The notes under the pieces are model-generated. The model saw only the letters and a list, made by a program, of their open reading frames with translations, was not told the DNA's origin and did no database searches. From Methylobacterium sp. Leaf117 (lineage in GTDB: Bacteria; Pseudomonadota; Alphaproteobacteria; Rhizobiales; Beijerinckiaceae): 64,000 nt of DNA. Below are positions 27,838 through 36,166 of the stretch, in pieces. Numbering within the stretch: position 1 is the first letter of the stretch; each line of letters starts with the position of its first letter. The stretch spans positions 443,151 to 507,150 of the forward strand of contig NZ_LMNL01000001.1 of assembly GCF_001422985.1 (NCBI RefSeq). The letters run 5' to 3'. A program made the translations under genes and the position numbers.

Positions 27838-28188
27838 TCACTCCACATGGACGGCGAGTTTCATCTTGGGGTGCACGCCACACAGGACGATGAAGTCGCC
27901 CCGCTGCGGAAACATCATCGTGGTGCGGCTGCCGGGCGCCTGGTCGCCGAAGTCGCGCCGAACGCCATCGGCCTCGATATAGGCGTGGTGCACGGCGGTC
28001 GCTTCCTCGTTCGACAGAACGATGGATCCTCCGGCCTGTAAGCTGACGGCCTGAAAGCCGAACCGTCGCGCTTTCTGGATGACGATGCCGGCGATGTTCG
28101 ACGTCTCGGCATCGGCTTGGAGGCATCCAAGACAGCCCGTCAACGGCAGGACGAACAACCAACCGCGCCTCTTGCTCAGATCGCTCAT
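27838..28188 (-). CDS. Secreted cupredoxin (amicyanin-like ligand spacing)
   Basis: A 116-residue protein with a signal peptide (about 1-27, GWLFVLPLTGCLGC, possibly a lipobox at Cys19 or Cys22) and one small beta-barrel cupredoxin domain. The type 1 copper ligands are His67 or His68 (VHHAYIEAD), Cys103, His106 and Met109 in LCGVHPKMK. The C-x2-H-x2-M spacing is that of amicyanin, shorter than in plastocyanin or pseudoazurin. Amicyanin accepts electrons from methylamine dehydrogenase, but no mau genes are in the window, so the partner is unknown. Related proteins are often annotated as methylamine utilisation proteins. It is monocistronic with a ~485-bp upstream region. Confidence 0.75.
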   Translation of the reverse strand: MSDLSKRRGWLFVLPLTGCLGCLQADAETSNIAGIVIQKARRFGFQAVSLQAGGSIVLSNEEATAVHHAYIEADGVRRDFGDQAPGSRTTMMFPQRGDFIVLCGVHPKMKLAVHVE

Positions 28189-28673
28189 AACCCGGCGCCG
28201 CTCTCCAACCCCTGATGCAAATCCTTCATCGAGAGCCTAAACGGTCACGGTTCCGAGATCGTTGCAATTTGGCGGATGGCAAAACATTCGTCGTTCGTAG
28301 TTGTTCGAAAGTGAATCAATCCGTCGAAACCGTTCCGTCCGGAGCTAAGGCTTTCAAATCGACGCTTCGATATCTGTAACATATATCAAGTGTGCTTCAT
28401 GCTCGCCTGCCATAACGTTTTTCGGAGCGAGCGTTCAGCTTGTAGGCCTGGGCTCGCCTCGTGCCCCCGGACCCGACCACTCTCCCGGTTCAGACACGCC
28501 GACATCACCGTGTCGATCCGGCGAAGCCGTGCGTTCAAGGAACCGATGCGAGGAAAATTTCTCTGCCCTACGCCTGGGTCCTGTGCACCGGGTTCGACGA
28601 TGCGCCGCGCGTTCTCTGATATCGCTGCCATTCCGGCATCGTTGCACCGCCCCCATCCGAAAGAACGCCGCCC
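28189..28673. promoter_or_regulatory. 485-bp divergent promoter region, cupredoxin / dsdA
   Basis: An AT-richer stretch at about 28240-28400 (GGCAAAACATTCG, GATATCTGTAACATATATC with imperfect dyad symmetry) separates the divergent cupredoxin and dsdA genes and likely contains both promoters. Bases 28400-28673 hold open frames in several phases that look like shadows. No tRNA, riboswitch or strong terminator was seen. Confidence 0.4.
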
Positions 28674-29936
28674 ATGACCGATCATCCGGCAGGAATCCCG
28701 GACGCCGTGCGGGCGGGGCGTCCGACCGTATGGCGCAATCCCCATCGCCGGGCGGCGAGAGAGGTTCTGCCCGGTCTGGCGTTCGGCTTGGCCGAGGTCA
28801 GGGCGGCGGAGGCGCGCTGGCGCCGCTTCGATCCGCTGTTGGCCCGACTGTTTCCCGGATTGGAGACCGGGCGGATCGACTCGCCCTTCCTGCCGCTGGA
28901 CCCGACACTCGCCGCCGAGGTCAGCGGCCTCGATGCGGCGCATCTGTGGGTGAAGGCCGATCACGACCTGCCGGTGACGGGCTGCATCAAGGCGCGCGGC
29001 GGCGTCTACGAGGTGCTAATCACGGCCGAACGGCTGGCCTTCGACCAGGGCTGGCTGCGCAAGGGCGAATCCTACGCGCGCCTCGCCGAGCCCCCGATGC
29101 GGGCCGCCTTCGGAGCCTACACGGTTGCGGTCGGCAGCACCGGCAATCTCGGCTTCAGCGTCGGCGTCATGGCCCGCGCCCTCGGCTTCCAGGTCGAGGT
29201 CCACATGTCCCACGACGCCAAGGCGTGGAAGAAGCAGCGCCTGCGCGATCTCGGCGCCCGCGTGGTCGAGCATGCAGGAGACTACGGCAGCGCGGTCGCG
29301 GCGGCGCGCGACGCCTTCGCGGGTCGGGCCGACGCGCATTTCATCGACGACGAGAGTTCGGTCGACCTGTTCCTGGGCTATGCGGCGGCGGCCTTCGACC
29401 TCGAACGCCAGTTGGACGAGGCCGGGGTGCGTGTCGATTCCGACCACCCGCTCGTCGTCTACCTGCCGTGCGGGGTCGGGGGCGCGCCCGGCGGCGTGAC
29501 CCTCGGGCTGACATTGCTGTTCGGCGATGCCGTGCACTGCGTCTTTGTCGAGCCGGTCGCCGCCCCCTGCATGCTGGTGCAACTCGCGGCCGGACTCGAC
29601 CGGCCGGTCAGCGTCTACGATATCGGCCTCGACAACCGCACCGCCGCCGATGGCTTGGCGGTGTCGAGCGCCTCGCTCCTCGTGGCCGGCACCGTCGGCG
29701 GGCTCATCGCCGGCGTGGTCACGGTGGCGGATGCGGACCTGTTCGCCTGGGTCCGCGCCCTGTGGCAGCGGGCCGAGATGCGCCTCGAACCCTCGGCCGC
29801 CGCCGCGTTCGCCGCCATCCGCCCAGCGCTCGCCAGCCTCCCCGAATTGCAGATTGCGACCCACGTGGTGTGGACGACCGGCGGTGCCCTGCTGCCCGAG
29901 GCCGAGTTCCGCAAGGCACTGGCGGGCGCTGCGTAG
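28674..29936 (+). CDS. dsdA: D-serine ammonia-lyase
   Basis: A PLP fold type II enzyme of 420 residues that converts D-serine to pyruvate and ammonia. GCIKARGGVYEVL places the PLP-binding Lys at residue 106; SHDAKAWKKQRLRDLGA and the PLP-phosphate loop GSTGNLGFSVGV (about 153-164) and PCGVGGAPGGVTLGL (about 265-280) follow. The overall sequence order is that of DsdA. D-serine is toxic through effects on pantothenate and L-serine metabolism, so the enzyme can be protective or catabolic. No dsdC regulator or dsdX transporter flanks it; the nearest downstream gene is on the opposite strand across a bidirectional hairpin. That makes it a stand-alone gene, likely controlled from the upstream AT-rich region. 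Confidence 0.9.
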   Translation: MTDHPAGIPDAVRAGRPTVWRNPHRRAAREVLPGLAFGLAEVRAAEARWRRFDPLLARLFPGLETGRIDSPFLPLDPTLAAEVSGLDAAHLWVKADHDLPVTGCIKARGGVYEVLITAERLAFDQGWLRKGESYARLAEPPMRAAFGAYTVAVGSTGNLGFSVGVMARALGFQVEVHMSHDAKAWKKQRLRDLGARVVEHAGDYGSAVAAARDAFAGRADAHFIDDESSVDLFLGYAAAAFDLERQLDEAGVRVDSDHPLVVYLPCGVGGAPGGVTLGLTLLFGDAVHCVFVEPVAAPCMLVQLAAGLDRPVSVYDIGLDNRTAADGLAVSSASLLVAGTVGGLIAGVVTVADADLFAWVRALWQRAEMRLEPSAAAAFAAIRPALASLPELQIATHVVWTTGGALLPEAEFRKALAGAA

Positions 29937-30057
29937 GGCGAGGCGACGAGGGAGCGGCCGAACCGGCAGCGCTTGCGCGGCCGGGCGATTTTCCCTGCTA
30001 CCGCGACCCCTTCGGCTTCCGGACCGCCCCGCACCCTTGCTGCTGGTTCGGGACAGA

Positions 30058-30085
30058 CCGACCGGGTGGGTGATGACCCGGTCGG
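30058..30085. terminator. Bidirectional stem-loop between dsdA and ssuA
   Basis: A perfect 10-bp stem CCGACCGGGT/ACCCGGTCGG with an 8-nt loop lies between the convergent dsdA and sulfonate-binding protein genes, 12 bp from the latter's stop. There is no T-run, so termination strength is uncertain. Confidence 0.5.
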
Positions 30086-30097
30086 AACCGGCTCGCC

Positions 30098-31057
30098 TCA
30101 GAGCCCCGGCGGCGCCCAGATCGGGAGGGCGGAGGCGTCGACGGCGCGGGGCAGGAGCCCTTCGGCCCGGAACGCGTCGGCGATGGTCTGCTGCTCGGAC
30201 AGGCCGGCGCGGGTGACCGGCTCGACCGCGTAGCTGCGGCGCCCGTTGGCCTGCAGCACGATGGCGGGGTCGAGCTTCCACAGGGCGCCGAGGCGCGCCG
30301 CGGCGGCCTCCGGGTTGGCCTTCACCCAGGCGCCGGTCTCGCGCAGCTTGGCGAACAGAAGGGTGAGCACGTCGGCGCGCTGTGTCGCGTAATCGGCACC
30401 CGCCAGGTAGTAGCGCTTGTACTGCGACAGGCCGGTGCCGTCGCGCAGCACCCGGGCGCCGGTCTGCTGCTCGGCCGCCGACAGGAACGGGTCCCAGGCG
30501 ACCCACGCCTCGACGCTGCCGCTGGCCAGCGCCGCGCGTCCGTCCGAGGGCGTGAGATAGGCCGGGCTGATCGCCTTGAAGGGCAGCGTCTCCGAGGCCA
30601 GGGCGGCGAGCAGCAGATAATGGCTGCCGGCCCCCTTGGTGACCGCGACCTTGCGCCCTTTCAGATCGGCGATGGACCGGATCGAGGACTCGGCGCCGAC
30701 GAGAATCGCCTGCGCCTTGGGCGAGGCGGCTTCCTGGGCGATGTAGGTGATCCGCGCCTGGGCGGCCTGGGCGAAGATCGGCACGGTGTCGGCCACGTCC
30801 GCCGAGACGTCGATCTGCCCGGCATTGAGCGCCTCCATGATCGGAAGGCCGCTGGTGAATTCATGCCAGGAGACGGTCACGCCGAGCGGCGCCAGGGCCT
30901 TCTCCAGGGCGGAATCCTCCTTCAGGAGGGCGATCAGCGTCGAGGATTTCTGGAAGCCGATGCGGAGTTTTCCAGGCTCCGCCCGGGCGCCTCCGGGCAA
31001 CAGGGCGAGGAGGCTGAGGCCGGCGGCGGCCTTCAGCGCGTGGCGACGGTCGATCAT
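30098..31057 (-). CDS. Aliphatic sulfonate ABC transporter substrate-binding protein, SsuA-like (first copy)
   Basis: A 319-residue periplasmic solute-binding protein. The signal begins DRRHALKAAAGLSLLALLPGG, with an adjacent Arg pair that could be Tat-type. The mature domain matches NMT1/SsuA proteins: KLRIGFQKSSTLIALLKE, then TSGLPIMEALNAGQIDVSADVADTVPIFAQAA and KGRKVAVTKGAGSHYLLL, where sulfonate-binding residues lie. Related proteins bind taurine or alkanesulfonates. It is the last gene of a four-gene minus-strand set (ssuD, second ssuA, cupin, this gene) with gaps of 24-48 bp, but the ssuB ATPase and ssuC permease genes are absent, so the transporter core must be encoded elsewhere. Confidence 0.85.
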   Translation of the reverse strand: MIDRRHALKAAAGLSLLALLPGGARAEPGKLRIGFQKSSTLIALLKEDSALEKALAPLGVTVSWHEFTSGLPIMEALNAGQIDVSADVADTVPIFAQAAQARITYIAQEAASPKAQAILVGAESSIRSIADLKGRKVAVTKGAGSHYLLLAALASETLPFKAISPAYLTPSDGRAALASGSVEAWVAWDPFLSAAEQQTGARVLRDGTGLSQYKRYYLAGADYATQRADVLTLLFAKLRETGAWVKANPEAAAARLGALWKLDPAIVLQANGRRSYAVEPVTRAGLSEQQTIADAFRAEGLLPRAVDASALPIWAPPGL

Positions 31058-31105
31058 GGAAGCGTGTCTCGTTTTGTCGGAAGCATTGTGCGGATTGCGC
31101 AGCGG

Positions 31106-31636
31106 TCAGGGATGCTTGTGGATCGGATCGACCCAGTGGACGGTCTCGGGGCGCTCGACCGGTTCGACATCGGTGATGTTGACCACCACGGCCTCGTTGT
31201 CGGAGCGCACCAGGACGCAGTTCAGCGGCTGGTCCGGATCGGCGTTGATCTCCTGGTGCGGCACGTAGGGCGGCACGAAGATGAAGTCGCCGGGGCCGGC
31301 CTCGGCCACGTATTCGAGCCGGTCGCCCCAGCGCAGGCGGGCGCGGCCGGAGACCACGTAGATCACGCTTTCCAGAGCGCCGTGATGATGCACTCCGGTC
31401 TTGGCGTCCGGGGCGATCGCCACCGTGCCGGCCCAGATCTTCTGGGCACCGACGCGCGCGTGGTTGATCGCCGCCTGCCGGAACATGCCGGGGGTCTGGG
31501 CGGTGTTGGGATCGAGCTTGTCGCCCGGGATCACCCGCACGCCATCGTGCTTCCAGCGATCCGCCGGGGCGGCATCGTCGTGCTCTCGGTGCATATGAGC
31601 TTGATCGGTCGGGTCGTGATCGTGGTCGCCGTGCAT
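31106..31636 (-). CDS. Cupin-domain protein with His-rich N-terminus
   Basis: A 176-residue protein with one RmlC-like cupin barrel. The metal-binding motif 1 is in HHHGALESVIYVVSG (His at about 93-95, Glu at about 99) and motif 2 in PGDFIFVPPYVPHQEIN (His near 134). The first 21 residues contain six His among many Asp (GDHDHD, HMHREHDD), which may chelate a metal before or beside the cupin site. It could be a small dioxygenase, an isomerase or a metal or sulfite sensor; its place between two sulfonate-binding-protein genes suggests a role in sulfonate or sulfite handling, an inference. There is no signal peptide, so it is probably cytoplasmic. Confidence 0.75.
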   Translation of the reverse strand: MHGDHDHDPTDQAHMHREHDDAAPADRWKHDGVRVIPGDKLDPNTAQTPGMFRQAAINHARVGAQKIWAGTVAIAPDAKTGVHHHGALESVIYVVSGRARLRWGDRLEYVAEAGPGDFIFVPPYVPHQEINADPDQPLNCVLVRSDNEAVVVNITDVEPVERPETVHWVDPIHKHP

Positions 31637-31661
31637 GTCTCGCCTCCTCCTGCGGTGCGGC

Positions 31662-32618
31662 TCATCGTACCGCGACGGCGGCGGGCGCGAAGCTGCGGTC
31701 GAGGATCGCGTCGGCCTTGGGTGCGCGCGCCTGTGGGATCAGCCCGGAACGGACGTACAGGTCGATGTTGCGCTGCTCGTCGGCGATGACGGCCTCGTCG
31801 ATCGGCACGGCACGGTACTGCGCCCGCGCGAACCAGCGCAGGGGCACCGCCTCCGGAAGGCCGATGAGCTTCGACCAGAGTGCGGCATAGGGGGCGGGGT
31901 CCTTCAGCGCCCAGTCGCGGGCCGCGACCAGACGTCGACCGAAATCGGCGAGCAGCGCACGCTTGCGCGTCAGGGCCGCATCGCTCGCGACCGCGAAGCT
32001 GAGGCCCGGCGTGATGCCGTTGCCGTCGCGCACCACGCGGGCGAGGCCGGCGAGTTCGGCCGTGGAGGTGTAGGGCTCCCAGGTCGCCCAGGCCTCGACG
32101 CTGCCGCTGGCCAGCGCGATCTTGGCATCCGCCGGCGGCAGGAAGCGCAGGGTGACCGCGCCGGCCGGAAGACCCGCTTCCTCCAGGGCCGCCAGCACGA
32201 CCTGATGGCCGATGGAGCCGCGATTGGTGGCGATGCTCTTGCCCCGCAGGTCGGCGACCGTCTTCACCGGCGAGTCCTTCGCCACCAGGATCGCGAGCCC
32301 GTCCTGACGGTTGCGGAAAGCCAGGAAGGCCTTCACCGGCACTCCGGCGGCGGCCGCGAAGGTGAAGGGCGCGTCGCCCACGCCCCCGGCATCGATCGCC
32401 CCGGCATTGAGGGCTTCCAGCAGGGGCGCGGCGGCGGGAAACTCGCTCCAGTCGAGGCGATAGGGCAGGTCGGCCAACACGCCGGCCGCTTCCATCAGCG
32501 CGCGGGCGTTGCCGCGCTGATCGCCGACACGCAGCACCGCCTCGTCGGCGCGGGCCAGGGCCGTGAGGGCCGGGAGCGCTAGGGCCAGGAGCGCGAGGGC
32601 CGTCAGGACGATCCGCAT
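31662..32618 (-). CDS. ssuA: Aliphatic sulfonate ABC transporter substrate-binding protein, SsuA-like (second copy)
   Basis: A 318-residue periplasmic binding protein with a typical Sec signal (MRIVLTALALLALALPALTALARA). The mature domain carries VLRVGDQRGNARALMEAAG, EFPAAAPLLEALNAGAIDAGGVGDAPFTFAAAAG and RGKSIATNRGSIGHQV, the SsuA/TauA signature, so it should capture alkanesulfonates. The ATG at 32616-32618 overlaps the ssuD stop by one base (TGATG), translational coupling that ties uptake to desulfonation. It differs clearly from the first copy in the same set, so the two may bind different sulfonates. The upstream open frame beyond 32618 is ssuD in another phase, not part of this protein. 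Confidence 0.88.
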   Translation of the reverse strand: MRIVLTALALLALALPALTALARADEAVLRVGDQRGNARALMEAAGVLADLPYRLDWSEFPAAAPLLEALNAGAIDAGGVGDAPFTFAAAAGVPVKAFLAFRNRQDGLAILVAKDSPVKTVADLRGKSIATNRGSIGHQVVLAALEEAGLPAGAVTLRFLPPADAKIALASGSVEAWATWEPYTSTAELAGLARVVRDGNGITPGLSFAVASDAALTRKRALLADFGRRLVAARDWALKDPAPYAALWSKLIGLPEAVPLRWFARAQYRAVPIDEAVIADEQRNIDLYVRSGLIPQARAPKADAILDRSFAPAAVAVR

Positions 32619-33721
32619 CACGCCGCCTCCGCTCGGGCGCCGCGTCGGGCGAGAAGCCGGCGGAAGGCCGGGATCAGGTCGCGACCGTAGGCGATGGCGT
32701 CCTCCAGCGGGTCGAAGCCCCGGATCAGGAAGGTCCGTACGCCGAGGTCGTGATAGGCCAGCAGCGCTTCGGCAACCTGCTCCGGCGTGCCGACGAGGGC
32801 GGTGGAATTGCCGGATGCGCCGGTCTCGCGGGCGATGGCGGTGTAGAGCCGGGCGTCGAGGCGGGTGTCCTGCGCCGCCGCGGCGAGCAGGCGGCGCGAG
32901 CCCTCGTTCTGCGGCGAGGCGGCCGGACCCAGGCCCTGCGCGGCGCGGGTCGCGCGGGTCCGGGCCAGGATGTCTTCGGCCCGGGCCCAGGCCGCGTCTT
33001 CCGTCGCCGCCAGGATCGGCCGGAAGGACAGGCTGAAACGCGGGTCGCGCCCGTGCGGAGCCGCCGCCGCCCGGACCTTGCCGATGGCCTCGCGGACCTG
33101 ATCCAGGCTTTCGCCCCAGAGGGCGTAGGTGTCGGCATGGCGGCCCGCCACCGCGATGGCGGCCGGCGAGGCGCCGCCGAAATAGACCGGGATGCCGCCC
33201 TGGCGCACCGGTTTCACCTCGGAGAAACCGCGCGCGATCCGGTAATGCGCGCCAGCGAAGTCGAAGGGTTTCGCGGCCGTCCAGACCTGACGGACGATGG
33301 TCAGGAATTCGTCGGTGCGGGCGTAGCGCTCGTCCTTGGTCAGGTGATCGCCGTCCTGCGCCAGTTCGCGGTCGTCGCCGCCGCTGATGGCGTGAATGGC
33401 GACGCGTCCGCCGGTGAGCTGGTCGAGGGTGGCGAACTGGCGCGCCGCCACGGTGGGGGCGGTGAAGCCGGTGCGGTGGGCGATCATCAGGCCGATCCGG
33501 TCGGTCACCGCCGCGATCTGGGCCGAGAGCAGGAGGGCGTCGGGCGCCGTCGCATAGAAGGCCAACAGAATGCGGTCGAATCCGCCCCATTCATGGGCCT
33601 GCGCCAGCAGGTTGAGGTAATCGCGATCGATGGCGGGGCCGGCAGCCGCATGGGTTTCCGACTGGTCGCGCGGGGCGGCGAACCCGATGAACTCGACGGC
33701 ATCCGGACTGAGGAAGCTCAT
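32618..33721 (-). CDS. ssuD: FMNH2-dependent alkanesulfonate monooxygenase
   Basis: Cleaves the C-S bond of alkanesulfonates with O2 and FMNH2, giving an aldehyde and sulfite for sulfur assimilation. The 367 residues form a luciferase-like TIM barrel: DRILLAFYATAPDALLLSAQIAAVTDRIGLMIAHRTGF, then SGGDDRELAQDGDHLTKDERYARTDEFL with the active-site loop, and VYFGGASPAAIAVAGRHADTYALWGE, all standard SsuD segments (named by position, not quoted in full). The start ATG follows AGGAGACC-type purines. The partner FMN reductase (ssuE) is not in the window. It heads a minus-strand operon with the second ssuA. Related enzymes attack dimethylsulfone breakdown products (SfnG), a possible alternative. Confidence 0.9.
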   Translation of the reverse strand: MSFLSPDAVEFIGFAAPRDQSETHAAAGPAIDRDYLNLLAQAHEWGGFDRILLAFYATAPDALLLSAQIAAVTDRIGLMIAHRTGFTAPTVAARQFATLDQLTGGRVAIHAISGGDDRELAQDGDHLTKDERYARTDEFLTIVRQVWTAAKPFDFAGAHYRIARGFSEVKPVRQGGIPVYFGGASPAAIAVAGRHADTYALWGESLDQVREAIGKVRAAAAPHGRDPRFSLSFRPILAATEDAAWARAEDILARTRATRAAQGLGPAASPQNEGSRRLLAAAAQDTRLDARLYTAIARETGASGNSTALVGTPEQVAEALLAYHDLGVRTFLIRGFDPLEDAIAYGRDLIPAFRRLLARRGARAEAA

Positions 33722-34051
33722 GGGGTCTCCTGGGCTTGGGGCGAGTGTCGACGGCGCAAGATTTCAAACGTGCTGGGTTCGGCCCGCTCCGACGGGTCGC
33801 AGCGATCCCCCCAATGGTCCTTTCGCAGCATCGTGAAGTCAACGAGAACGTTCGTTTTTCAGAACGATGCCTCACAGAAGATCTTTCCAATCCGCATGGC
33901 TCAGCGAGAATTTCGATTGCAAGACCAGGATATCCGGATGGAACCCGAGAAAATCCTTGACCAACCGGGCATTGGATCGACGAACACCCAAACGCCTTGT
34001 TCTTTAAAAAGGACGATCCTATGACAGCGCGACGCGTCGGGAGTGGAGCCC
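33722..34051. promoter_or_regulatory. 330-bp divergent promoter region, ssuD / FAD protein
   Basis: AT-richer bases 33850-34020 (TTTTTCAGAACG, TTCTTTAAAAAGG) between divergent ssuD and the FAD protein gene probably contain both promoters. A stretch beginning at the ATG at 34021 is in another frame and is not a convincing gene. No CysB or NtcA-type site was recognised. Confidence 0.4.
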
Positions 34052-35437
34052 ATGACCTCACAAACACGGCCGTTGCCCGTTGCGGTGATCGGCGGCGGGT
34101 TCAGTGGCCTGATGGCGGCGGAGCGCCTGCTGAACGCGCTCCCACCCGACCGCCCGGTGCTGCTTTACGAGCGCAGCCGCCCCTTCGGCCTCGGGCTCGC
34201 CTACACCACCGCGAACCCGGATCATCTGCTGAACCTGCGGGCGACACAGATGAGCGCCGACCCCGACCGTCAGGACGACTTTGCGGAGTGGCTGGCCCGC
34301 ACCCCGTTCGATGTCCCCGAGCGCAGGGGCATCCGCGTCACCGAAGCAGGGACCTTCGCGTCGCGGGGCGTGTATGGCCGTTATCTCGCCGCCCGCTGGG
34401 AGCGCGTGGTCGCCGGGGCGGGTGACCGGCTTCAGGCGATCCATGCGGGGATCGTCGATGTCGAACGAGTCCCCGAGGGCTTCGTGCTGCACGACAGGGA
34501 TGGAACGACCCGACGAGTGGCCGGCCTCATCCTCGCCATGGGCAACCTGCCGGGGCCGGTCGTCGCAGCGAGCCGGTACCGGCGCGATCCCTGGCGGCCG
34601 GACACGTTCGGGTCGCTTGACCCGGACCGCGATGTGCTGGTGATCGGCACCGGCCTGACGATGATGGATTCCGTCGCGACCCTCCGGCATGCGGGCTTTG
34701 CGGGACGCATCGTCGCCGTGTCGCGCCGGGGATTGCTACCGAAGCCCCACGCGCCGGTCGCGGCCGGGCACCGCCCGAGCCTGACGCCCGAGATCCGGGC
34801 CTCGGCGCGCAAGCTCTTCGGCGCGGTTCGGCACGCGGTCGCGTCGGCCGAGGCCGCGGGGGCGGATTGGCGCGGGGTGATCGACGCCCTTCGCCCGGTG
34901 ACCGACGAACTCTGGACCGGCTTGCCCCCGACCGAGCAGGCCCGGGTGCTGCGCCACATCCGGCCCTACTGGGACGTGCACCGCCACCGCACGGCGCCAC
35001 CGGCCGCCGAGGCCATCGCCGCCGAGATCCGGCGCGGGCAGCTGGTCGTGCGGGCCGCGCGCATCGTCGCCCTCTCCGATACGCCGGAGCATGCGGTGGT
35101 GACCATCCGCCCGCGCGGAACCCGGGATCGCGAGACCATCGCGGCCCAGGCGATCCTCGACGCCACCGGCTTCAGCCGCCTCGCCGAGACCGAGGATCCG
35201 CTCATCCGCGCGCTGCTGAGACGTGGCCTGATCCGGCCCGGTCCCTTCGGCCTCGGCATCGCGGCGACGCCCGGCGGCGCGGTGACCGGACCGGAGGAGG
35301 GCCGAGCGACCGATGCGCCGCTCTGGGCCTTCGGCCCGATGCTGCGCGGCGTGCTCTGGGAATGCATTGCCGTACCGGATATCCGCGGCGCGGCCGGCGA
35401 CCTCGCCGACCGCGTGGCGCGACGGATCTCCGGCTGA
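34052..35437 (+). CDS. FAD/NAD(P)-binding domain protein (COG4529-like)
   Basis: A 461-residue flavoprotein. It opens with the FAD dinucleotide motif VIGGGFSGLMAAERLL, followed by the GRCAYTTANPD-like region and a second Rossmann strand VLVIGTGLTMMDSVATL around residue 190 for NAD(P)H. The PHAPVAAGHRP segment and a C-terminal FGLGIAATPGGAV strand match a family of uncharacterised FAD-dependent oxidoreductases (COG4529 / HpcK-like). The reaction is not known. The start chosen is the ATG at 34052 with GGGAG eight bases upstream, not the GTG at 34043. It is divergent from the sulfonate operon and may be a partner oxidoreductase, but context alone does not show this. Confidence 0.75.
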   Translation: MTSQTRPLPVAVIGGGFSGLMAAERLLNALPPDRPVLLYERSRPFGLGLAYTTANPDHLLNLRATQMSADPDRQDDFAEWLARTPFDVPERRGIRVTEAGTFASRGVYGRYLAARWERVVAGAGDRLQAIHAGIVDVERVPEGFVLHDRDGTTRRVAGLILAMGNLPGPVVAASRYRRDPWRPDTFGSLDPDRDVLVIGTGLTMMDSVATLRHAGFAGRIVAVSRRGLLPKPHAPVAAGHRPSLTPEIRASARKLFGAVRHAVASAEAAGADWRGVIDALRPVTDELWTGLPPTEQARVLRHIRPYWDVHRHRTAPPAAEAIAAEIRRGQLVVRAARIVALSDTPEHAVVTIRPRGTRDRETIAAQAILDATGFSRLAETEDPLIRALLRRGLIRPGPFGLGIAATPGGAVTGPEEGRATDAPLWAFGPMLRGVLWECIAVPDIRGAAGDLADRVARRISG

Positions 35438-35743
35438 TGCGATCCACCGGCGCTCAGGCTCGCGCGTCACCGCCCGGCAGCACGTTCTCTCGAAGAGGCC
35501 CCGGCCGTCCGTTTGCGCCTACCGCCGGCCGGAACTTCAGAAGCACTTTGTCTGGGCGATACGGTAGATTTCTGCCGTCGGCGGTCCCAATCAGCCGCCG
35601 GATGGAGAGGAGTCCCGTGCCGATGCCTGTGCCGATGTCCACGTCCATCTCGAACCCCATCTCCGTCCGCCCATCCTGCTGCCGCTGCCGCTGGCCGATC
35701 GAGGGAGCATGCGCAACGGACACGAGGATCGGGGACCATCGTC
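35438..35743. other. Intergenic region without a recognised gene
   Basis: About 306 bp between the FAD protein and a small plus-strand gene. It has open frames on both strands but no start with a good ribosome binding site or family match. GGCATCGGCACGGG-type inverted repeats around 35610-35640 are weak. I see nothing functional in it. Confidence 0.6.
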
Positions 35744-36013
35744 ATGGAACTTCACACCAGACCGACTGAGAGCGCCGGACCGGCCGGTGGCGCCGCCCTG
35801 TTCGGGCCACGCAGCCTTCGGCGCAGCTACGGCAGGGCCGCGGCCGAGGCGGCCATCGAGAATGGCCTGCTGCCGCACGAACTCTCCGCCCTTCTTGCCG
35901 GGCGCCGCGTGGTCGAGGCGTTCCCGGTGGCGGGCCGCGAGAGCCTTGCCGATTACGCCGACCGCGCCGTCGCCGAGATGATGGTGGCCTATGTGAGCCA
36001 ACCCCTGGCCTGA
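35744..36013 (+). CDS. Small hypothetical protein (89 aa)
   Basis: An 89-residue soluble protein read from the ATG at 35744, with a GAGGATCGGGG purine run upstream. The sequence has a helical middle (LRRSYGRAAAEAAIENGLL, LSALLAGRRVVEAF) and no membrane segment or signal. I do not recognise a family. Codon use and GC bias at third positions match neighbouring genes, which favours a real gene; the stop lies 57 bp before the bidirectional hairpin at the end of the outer-membrane protein gene. Its function is unknown. Confidence 0.5.
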   Translation: MELHTRPTESAGPAGGAALFGPRSLRRSYGRAAAEAAIENGLLPHELSALLAGRRVVEAFPVAGRESLADYADRAVAEMMVAYVSQPLA

Positions 36014-36070
36014 GCCCGCCCATACCGGCAGGCGGGCGGGCCAGGTGCCGAGCGAACTCAAACGTAGAAA

Positions 36071-36096
36071 CGCCCCGAGGATCGCTCCTCGGGGCG
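36071..36096 (-). terminator. Terminator of the outer-membrane protein gene
   Basis: A perfect 10-bp stem CGCCCCGAGG/CCTCGGGGCG with a 6-nt loop; on the minus strand it is followed by TTTCTACGTTT. It lies 71 bp beyond the porin-like gene's stop and could also stop the small plus-strand gene. Confidence 0.65.
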
Positions 36097-36166
36097 CGCT
36101 TCGACGAAAGCGGCCAGATGATCGGGACTGGGGAGCGCTTCGGCCGAACCGAGTGCTCTCGCGGTC

